Of a stretch of 10,222 nt of DNA, positions 5,928-10,222 are shown in pieces. The DNA comes from Dehalococcoidia bacterium. GTDB taxonomy: Bacteria; Chloroflexota; Dehalococcoidia; JACVQG01. The stretch spans positions 1 through 10,222 of the forward strand of contig JACVQG010000094.1 in NCBI GenBank assembly GCA_015661045.1. The letters are read 5' to 3'. Both the position numbers and the translations under genes were made by a program. Under the pieces are notes generated by a model that saw nothing but the letters and a program-made list of their open reading frames with translations, did no database searches and was not told where the DNA came from. Each line of letters begins with the position of its first letter. Position 1 is the first letter of the stretch.

Positions 5928-7687
5928 GCCAGACGAAGGATGTAGACCCCCACCTTCTCGACCCTTTCCAGTTGAATGCCGATGAGGGGCAGGACAAGGT
6001 GGTCAGTGTTAAGGAAGCTATTGCTAACAATGTCCGGCCCGGCATGGCTATCCATTTTTCCAAAGAGGCCGGGGGTTTAATACGGGAGCTTTCCCGACAG
6101 TTCTGGGGAACCCATCCCGACTTTACGTTCATTGCCTATATAGTTGTCAATCATTCCCTGGTTCCGATCTACGGCAGGCTGGCTAAAAAACTTATCGCCT
6201 CCAACTGCACTCATATCTATCCCTCTCCCGGCCCTATAAAGATAATCCAGCAGCTTTATAAGCAAAAAGAAATACAGATAGAGAACTGGTCTCTATGCTC
6301 TTTGCAGCAACGGCTCATGGCAGGGGCTATGGGCGTGGGATTTATGCCCACCCGGTCTATTATCGGTAGCAGCATGGCTAAAGAGAACCAGGGATCCTTT
6401 ATGGAGATAGACGACCCTTTTAACACAAATGGAAAGGTGGGAATCCTCAGCGCGCTTCAGCCCGATGTCTCTTTTATCCACGGCTGGGCCGCAGACCGCA
6501 ATGGCAACACTATCCTCCTCGGCCCTTACGATGAGTCGCTATGGGGGCCGAGGGCCAGCCGTAATGGGGTTATTGTAACCGTAGAAAAGCTGGTCTCCAC
6601 CGAATTTATCCGGCAGCATTCTCACCTGGTAAAGATACCGGGGTCTATGGTCAAATCCGTCTCCGTAGCGCCGTTTGGCGCTCACCCCTGGGGGCTGGGG
6701 AACCACGGTTTGCCCGAGATAGACGCGTATAAAGAGGACTACGACTTTATGAATACCATGCGCCGGGCCAGCGATAGCCCGGTTTCTTTTGATGCTTTCG
6801 TAAAAGAGTGGGTATTGGAACCTTCCAGCCACGAAGACTATCTGCATAAGCTGGGAGAACAGAGACTCAACCACCTCCAGGAGTTGGGGAAACCCCGGGC
6901 CTGGGAGGAGGAGATAAAGAAAGCAACCATTTCCCTCGATGAGACTTTTACAACCTCTGAAATGATGGTTGTAGCGGCGGCCCGACAGATACAGGCTAAA
7001 GTCCGCCTTCACGGATACCAGGCTATTCTGGCAGGGGCCGGCGCCTCCGCTTTGGCGGCCTGGCTGGCTTATTACCTGTTCAAAGCCCACGGCGAGGGTG
7101 TGGAGCTGATGATGGGGGCCGGGCTGGCGGGTTATGCCCCCCGCCCCGGCGAACCGGTCATAACCTCCACCGTCCATTTCCCTGCCGCTCGCATGCTAAC
7201 CGATAGCACGGATATGTATAGCGTAATAGTGGGTGGGGCGAATAACCGGTGTATTAGCTCCCTGGGGGCAGCCCAGATAGATAAGTATGGCAATATTAAC
7301 ACCACTCGCGTTGGGAATTTCTATCTTATGGGCTCGGGTGGAGGCAATGATGCCGGCGCCAGCCAGGAAACTATAGCAATCGTCCGGCAGTTGAAAGAAA
7401 GATTCGTAGACAAGGTTGACTACATTACCACGCCGGGGCAGCGGGTGAAGACACTGGTATCACAACTGGGTATCTTTGAAAAGCTGGACAATAATGAGTT
7501 TACTTTGACGGCTGTCCTACCAGGCCGCCCACTTGTTTCGATTGCAGAGCGTATTGAAATAGTAAAAAAGAACTGCGGCTGGAATCTCCGCGTAGCTGAT
7601 AACGTCCAGGGGATCTCCCCGCCAATGGCGAAAGAACTCGAACTACTGCGGCTTCTGGATTCGGACCGGTTTTTCATTGCGGACTAA
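5912..7687 (+). CDS. Fused glutaconate-CoA-transferase-like protein (GctA-GctB) lacking the catalytic Glu
   Basis: This 591-residue protein is a family I CoA-transferase fold with both subunits in one chain. Residues ~28-325 match GctA: I-D-D-P-F (166-170), A-P-F-G-A-H-P (253-259) and F-D-A-F-V-K-E-W-V (293-301), followed by D-Y-L-H-K-L-G. Residues ~345-575 match Gct[13 protein letters not shown] (452-463), G-S-G-G-G-N-D (474-480) and V-D-Y-I-T-T-P-G (502-509). The GctB segment holding catalytic Glu54 (V-E-S-G-L) reads M401-G402-A-G-L here, so the thioester-forming glutamate is replaced by glycine. The start is GTG at 5912 behind AAAGAGG (5901-5907), inside the end of panD. Without that residue ordinary CoA transfer is doubtful. 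A hydrolase or C-C-cleaving role like that of the Glu-less IpdAB enzymes is a possible alternative. Its substrate and its link to pantothenate are unknown. Confidence 0.88.
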   Translation: MGDVLSQTKDVDPHLLDPFQLNADEGQDKVVSVKEAIANNVRPGMAIHFSKEAGGLIRELSRQFWGTHPDFTFIAYIVVNHSLVPIYGRLAKKLIASNCTHIYPSPGPIKIIQQLYKQKEIQIENWSLCSLQQRLMAGAMGVGFMPTRSIIGSSMAKENQGSFMEIDDPFNTNGKVGILSALQPDVSFIHGWAADRNGNTILLGPYDESLWGPRASRNGVIVTVEKLVSTEFIRQHSHLVKIPGSMVKSVSVAPFGAHPWGLGNHGLPEIDAYKEDYDFMNTMRRASDSPVSFDAFVKEWVLEPSSHEDYLHKLGEQRLNHLQELGKPRAWEEEIKKATISLDETFTTSEMMVVAAARQIQAKVRLHGYQAILAGAGASALAAWLAYYLFKAHGEGVELMMGAGLAGYAPRPGEPVITSTVHFPAARMLTDSTDMYSVIVGGANNRCISSLGAAQIDKYGNINTTRVGNFYLMGSGGGNDAGASQETIAIVRQLKERFVDKVDYITTPGQRVKTLVSQLGIFEKLDNNEFTLTAVLPGRPLVSIAERIEIVKKNCGWNLRVADNVQGISPPMAKELELLRLLDSDRFFIAD

Positions 7688-7699
7688 TGGTAAGAGCCA

Positions 7700-7755
7700 G
7701 TCATTCCCGCGAAGGCGGCCCCGATGCATCGGGGCGGCTCGGTGGCCGGAATGAC
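7700..7755. repeat. Palindromic intergenic repeat with GTCATTCC ends
   Basis: GTCATTCC at 7700-7707 is inverted as GGAATGAC at 7748-7755. The middle holds a perfect 16-base palindrome at 7719-7734 (CCCCGATG/CATCGGGG). It begins 12 bases after the CoA-transferase-like gene and is followed by ATTTT, so it may also stop transcription. Its design resembles the dispersed GTCATTCCCGCGAA-type repeats of many bacterial genomes. Confidence 0.7.
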
Positions 7756-7774
7756 ATTTTCATGGTTTGTGGTG

Positions 7775-7790
7775 CCCCCTGGCAAGGGGG
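7775..7790. repeat. Short GC hairpin CCCCCT/AGGGGG
   Basis: Six bases at 7775-7780 pair exactly with 7785-7790 around a GGCA loop. It lies between two larger palindromic repeats in a gene-free stretch. No T-run follows. I see no function for it. Confidence 0.5.
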
Positions 7791-7838
7791 TATGGGCGAT
7801 TCTCCCGAAAATAGAGACGCGGTTTTGTTCGGTGAACG

Positions 7839-7923
7839 GTTAAAATCCCTCTCAATCTCCCTTTACGAAAGGGAGAGGTTTGGGTCTCCCCCTTTGGAAA
7901 AGGGGGTGTAGGGGGATTTAACC
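7839..7923. repeat. Composite inverted repeat with two internal hairpins
   Basis: The outer ends, GGTTAAAATCCCTC (7839-7852) and GGGGGATTTAACC (7911-7923), are imperfect inverted copies. Inside are two perfect 8-bp hairpins: 7857-7864 with 7868-7875, and 7888-7895 with 7899-7906. The pattern recalls the widespread AAATCCCCCT...AGGGGGATTT dispersed elements. It is non-coding; the open frame across 7687-7911 is an artefact of this repeat DNA. From 7924 to the nuclease start at 7989 I see no other signal. Confidence 0.7.
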
Positions 7924-7988
7924 ACTGTCTAAGAAGGGCGATTTTCATTTTTGTATCAGGCCGCGAGTTTTGCAGGGGTATTAATACA

Positions 7989-8660
7989 ATGGCAGATAAT
8001 AAACCCTTAATATGTAAACGGCCATCTGAATATAAACTAATTGGTGACCAATCCTTCTTCCCTGTTAGCTGGTTGCACAAGCAGGGCTTTTGCGAATATC
8101 AAATCTACCTGGAGATTGTGAAAGGCGTAAAGCTAAAGCCGACTAAACAGATGATTGTAGGCAAAGAAGAGCACGAAAGGTTATATTCGGAGTTCAAAGC
8201 AGTAGCTGTGCCGGCTACGTTCGACCGGATGCTGGACCTTTCGAAAACCGAGGTAGTAAGTAGCCGGGAGTTCCGGGTAAGAGATGTTGAACATGGTATT
8301 TACGGTCTTGTGGACGAAATTTTGATGACTCCAGACCAGTATATAATAATAGATGACAAACCCGGCACGACAGCTTATCCGTCGCAAATTAACCAAGTCT
8401 ACGGATATTGTCTGGCGTTCAAAGGGGTGATTAAATCCGTAGATAACCGACGGATAATAAGTGCTTTGCGAAAAAGAGGCAGCAACCTGATATTCTGGCA
8501 GGGCACGTTCGATGACCCTGCAGAACGGAGTATTGCTGCTCTGGTGCAGCATATCCATGCGCTTATGTCGGGCAGCGAACAGTTTGGCACATCAGACAAC
8601 CCGAACAAGTGCCGGGCATGCTCCCTCAAGGCTGCTTGCGACCGGGCCTTGGTTTCTTGA
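7989..8660 (+). CDS. Cas4/RecB-like PD-(D/E)XK nuclease with Fe-S cysteines, stand-alone
   Basis: This 223-residue protein has the architecture of the Cas4/Dna2-type RecB nuclease family (single-strand DNA exonucleases with a [4Fe-4S] cluster). The motifs in order are one N-terminal cysteine C35 in F-C-E-Y-Q-I-Y-L, H62 in G-K-E-E-H-E-R-L, D109 in G-L-V-D-E, the catalytic D122-x-K124 in I-I-I-D-D-K-P-G, and Q136-x3-Y140. The last three cluster cysteines are C208-x2-C211-x5-C217. The residues expected for activity are therefore all present. No cas1, cas2 or CRISPR array lies in the window. The SD is weak (GCAGGGG at 7972-7978). The gene reads more A/T-rich than the flanking pan genes and sits between palindromic repeats, so acquisition by transfer is plausible. 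It may serve in repair, mobile-element or phage-related DNA processing. Confidence 0.85.
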   Translation: MADNKPLICKRPSEYKLIGDQSFFPVSWLHKQGFCEYQIYLEIVKGVKLKPTKQMIVGKEEHERLYSEFKAVAVPATFDRMLDLSKTEVVSSREFRVRDVEHGIYGLVDEILMTPDQYIIIDDKPGTTAYPSQINQVYGYCLAFKGVIKSVDNRRIISALRKRGSNLIFWQGTFDDPAERSIAALVQHIHALMSGSEQFGTSDNPNKCRACSLKAACDRALVS

Positions 8661-8715
8661 TAAGTAAAAATATAATTACACAAATCTGGTTATTAACAAA
8701 ACGGTGTATTATTTC

Positions 8716-8925
8716 ATTGTCATTCTGAGCTGTAGGCGAAGAATCTCCAGTTGCACGTGCGTTTGATAGCTTCTTTAGGATGCCAATATGAAGATTGGCA
8801 TAAGGCCATGTTTAAATACGGTGGAGAAAATTGAATGGGGGTGTTGTCCGATTAATGCAATTGCAGCCTAGCGCAACGAAGATACAGGAGATTCTTCTGT
8901 CGCTTCGCTCCCTCAGAATGACAAT
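8716..8925. mobile_element. MITE-like 210-bp element with GTCATTCTGAG inverted ends
   Basis: The 14 bases ATTGTCATTCTGAG (8716-8729) recur inverted as CTCAGAATGACAAT (8912-8925). Inside them GAAGAATCTCC (8738-8748) recurs inverted as GGAGATTCTTC (8887-8897). The ~138-bp core has no reading frame but contains an 8-bp hairpin (8780-8787 with 8794-8801). Long imperfect terminal inverted repeats around a short non-coding core suit a miniature non-autonomous element or a large dispersed palindrome. I could not define a clear target-site duplication. The arms resemble a dispersed GTCATTCTGAGC...GAAGAATCTC repeat found in many bacterial genomes. Confidence 0.65.
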
Positions 8926-9009
8926 ATACCGCCCTGTGGAATTTTTGGGCTTAGAAATATTTGCTTAAAAAATGATATCTAATAAATCTACAATAGGAGG
9001 TTCAATCCA
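8926..9009 (+). other. Short A/T-rich leader before panB
   Basis: Between the inverted-repeat element and panB lie 84 A/T-rich bases ending in a perfect AGGAGG at 8995-9000, nine bases before the panB ATG. An A/T-rich promoter may be present, but I found no convincing -35/-10 pair. No terminator or hairpin is evident. Confidence 0.4.
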
Positions 9010-9846
9010 ATGCGTATCACCGTTAACGACATAAAAGAGATGAAGCAAAAGGGCCAGAAAATCCCAATGCTCACCGCCTACGATTACTCCTTTGCCAAGC
9101 TGGTAGAGGAGGCCGGCATCCCCCTCATACTGGTGGGAGATAGCCTGGGGATGGTTATGCTGGGCTACACTTCTACCATCCCGGTTACCATGGACGAAAT
9201 GATACACCATACTAAAGCAGTAGTAAGGGGCACCCAGCGGGCGTTGGTTATCGGCGATATGCCCTTTATGACCTACCATACGAGCGTCGCCGAGGCCATG
9301 CGCAATGCCGGGCGCTTTATTCAAGAGGGAGGCGCCCAGGCGGTGAAGCTGGAGGGTGGGGAGATGGTGGCCGAGACGGTACACCGGCTGGTTAGCGTGG
9401 GCATACCTGTTCAAGGACATATCGGCCTGACTCCCCAGTCCATCAACCAGCTTGGCGGCTTTAAGGTCCAGGGAAAGACGCCGGAAGCTGCGCTGCGTCT
9501 GCTTAAAGATGCCCAAGCCCTTGAGGAGGCCGGCGCATTCTCAGTTGTCCTGGAAAGCGTCCCCTACGCCCTCTCTGCGCTTATCACAAAGAGGCTCTCT
9601 ATTCCCACCATCGGCATCGGGGCTGGAGCAGGTTGCAACGGACAGGTCCAGGTGGTAAGCGATCTTCTGGGACTTTACACCGAGTTTGTTCCCAAACATG
9701 CCAAGCAATATACCAAACTGTCTGAAATAATCAAGAAGGCAGTCGGCGAATATGTAGGAGAAGTCCAGAGCGGGGCATTCCCCACTGAGCAGCATAGCTA
9801 TAAGATTGACCCTGCGCTAATTGCTGACCTGGAAAAGATTGTCTGA
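9010..9846 (+). CDS. panB: 3-methyl-2-oxobutanoate hydroxymethyltransferase
   Basis: PanB adds a hydroxymethyl group from methylene-tetrahydrofolate to alpha-ketoisovalerate, giving ketopantoate, in the cytoplasm. At 278 residues it is a full-length TIM-barrel member. The metal ligands correspond to D44 (V-G-D-S-L-G-M), D83 (G-D-M-P-F-M) and E115 (K-L-E-G-G), and the catalytic base to E182 (L-E-S-V-P). The motifs G-H-I-G-L-T-P-Q (136-143) and G-I-G-A-G (202-206) are intact. A small deviation is C-N-G-Q where the family usually has C-D-G-Q. The gene starts behind AGGAGG with a 9-nt spacer and is followed after 53 nt by panC. A nuclease gene and repeats separate it from panD and the DUF2520 gene, so it may be transcribed independently of them. 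The identification is secure. Confidence 0.97.
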   Translation: MRITVNDIKEMKQKGQKIPMLTAYDYSFAKLVEEAGIPLILVGDSLGMVMLGYTSTIPVTMDEMIHHTKAVVRGTQRALVIGDMPFMTYHTSVAEAMRNAGRFIQEGGAQAVKLEGGEMVAETVHRLVSVGIPVQGHIGLTPQSINQLGGFKVQGKTPEAALRLLKDAQALEEAGAFSVVLESVPYALSALITKRLSIPTIGIGAGAGCNGQVQVVSDLLGLYTEFVPKHAKQYTKLSEIIKKAVGEYVGEVQSGAFPTEQHSYKIDPALIADLEKIV

Positions 9847-9873
9847 CGAAGACTCTCCCCGATAAACCGAGGG

Positions 9874-9891
9874 TCTCCGACGGAACGGAGA
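9874..9891 (+). promoter_or_regulatory. Hairpin overlapping the panC ribosome binding site
   Basis: TCTCCG (9874-9879) pairs with CGGAGA (9886-9891) around a six-base loop, masking most of the panC Shine-Dalgarno GGAGAGG (9887-9893). An upstream CTCTCC (9853-9858) could pair with the same GGAGAG, so the site has two possible masks. This may make panC translation depend on ribosomes leaving panB; short stems like these can also arise by chance. Confidence 0.4.
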
Positions 9892-9899
9892 GGTATTAA

Positions 9900-10222
9900 A
9901 TGCTGAATTTGATTGAAGAAATGGATACCATGAAGGAAGTCCGGCAGAAACTGCGGGGCAAAGTGGGCTTTGTGCCCACGATGGGTTATCTCCATGCCGG
10001 CCATATGGAGTTGGTTAAGCGGGCCAGGGCCGAAAACAAGACGGTGGTGGTCAGTATTTACGTCAACCCTATCCAGTTCGGGCCTAAAGAGGACTTCAAG
10101 AGCTACCCGCGGGATTTTGATAAGGACATGTCCATGCTCTCCGATGCCGATACGGACATCGTATTTGCTCCTATGGATGAGGAGATGTACCCGGATGATT
10201 TCTCGACTTTCGTAGAGGTGGA
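9900..10222 (+). CDS. panC: Pantoate--beta-alanine ligase, 3' end missing
   Basis: PanC joins pantoate and beta-alanine with ATP through a pantoyl-adenylate, the last step of pantothenate synthesis. The first 107 residues are visible; the frame runs off the window edge, where a typical ~280-residue protein would continue. Diagnostic motifs are [10 protein letters not shown] (26-35), with the nucleotidyltransferase H32-x-G-H35 signature, and [11 protein letters not shown] (55-65) followed by Y-P-R-D. The ATG at 9900 is chosen because GGAGAGG precedes it by six bases and the protein then begins where the family begins. It lies 53 nt after panB, so the two are surely cotranscribed. It would use beta-alanine from PanD and pantoate from the PanB and probable DUF2520 steps encoded nearby. 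Confidence 0.96.
   Translation, partial: MLNLIEEMDTMKEVRQKLRGKVGFVPTMGYLHAGHMELVKRARAENKTVVVSIYVNPIQFGPKEDFKSYPRDFDKDMSMLSDADTDIVFAPMDEEMYPDDFSTFVEV

Noticed and set aside
6539..7177. 212-residue open frame on the minus strand
   Set aside because: It is antisense to the conserved CoA-transferase-like gene and shows no domain features.
7687..7911. 74-residue open frame on the + strand after the CoA-transferase-like gene
   Set aside because: It is made of palindromic repeat DNA and has no ribosome binding site; not a gene.
7688..8715. CRISPR array near the Cas4-like gene
   Set aside because: No regularly spaced direct repeats are present; the repeats seen are unrelated palindromes.
8941..8990. 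Promoter for panB
   Set aside because: The sequence is A/T-rich, but no -35/-10 pair with acceptable match and spacing was found.
8965..9516. 183-residue open frame on the minus strand
   Set aside because: It is antisense to panB, whose catalytic motifs are all intact.

Overview
The window is a bacterial chromosome segment with every supported gene on the + strand. An aldehyde:ferredoxin-oxidoreductase-type tungstoenzyme with its own polyferredoxin points to a strict anaerobe. The pantothenate genes, the glutaconate-CoA-transferase-like fusion and several dispersed palindromic repeats would fit an uncultured Chloroflexota (Dehalococcoidia-like) or a similar anaerobe. This taxonomic guess is weak, because no rRNA or marker gene is present.

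Region 1 (1-3473) holds the 3' end of a multi-[4Fe-4S] ferredoxin, a 695-residue AOR-family oxidoreductase, and an unrecognised 282-residue protein made of three tandem ~85-residue repeats. The ferredoxin is the likely electron partner of the AOR. The third gene has its own ribosome binding site and lies behind a GC-rich hairpin.

Region 2 (3474-3754) is a control region. It has a near-consensus sigma70-type promoter, about 170 nt of structured untranslated RNA, and a textbook intrinsic terminator placed before the next gene. It looks like an attenuated or riboswitch-like leader, or a small RNA, that I cannot assign to a known class.

Region 3 (3755-7687) is a tight four-gene operon: a P1/DmpA-family self-processing peptidase, a Rossmann/DUF2520 dehydrogenase (candidate alternative ketopantoate reductase), aspartate 1-decarboxylase (panD), and a fused glutaconate-CoA-transferase-like protein. 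The fusion has glycine where the catalytic glutamate should be.

Region 4 (7688-9009) interrupts the pantothenate genes. It carries a cluster of palindromic repeats, a Cas4/RecB-like Fe-S nuclease gene with no CRISPR array, and a 210-bp MITE-like inverted-repeat element.

Region 5 (9010-10222) holds panB and the 5' part of panC. PanB (ketopantoate synthesis), the DUF2520 protein (possible ketopantoate reduction), PanD (beta-alanine supply) and PanC (ligation) would together make a full pantothenate route. The peptidase and the CoA-transferase-like fusion are the unexplained members of the set. The most promising leads are the fusion with its lost catalytic residue, the leader RNA at 3545-3712, and the triple-repeat protein beside the AOR.
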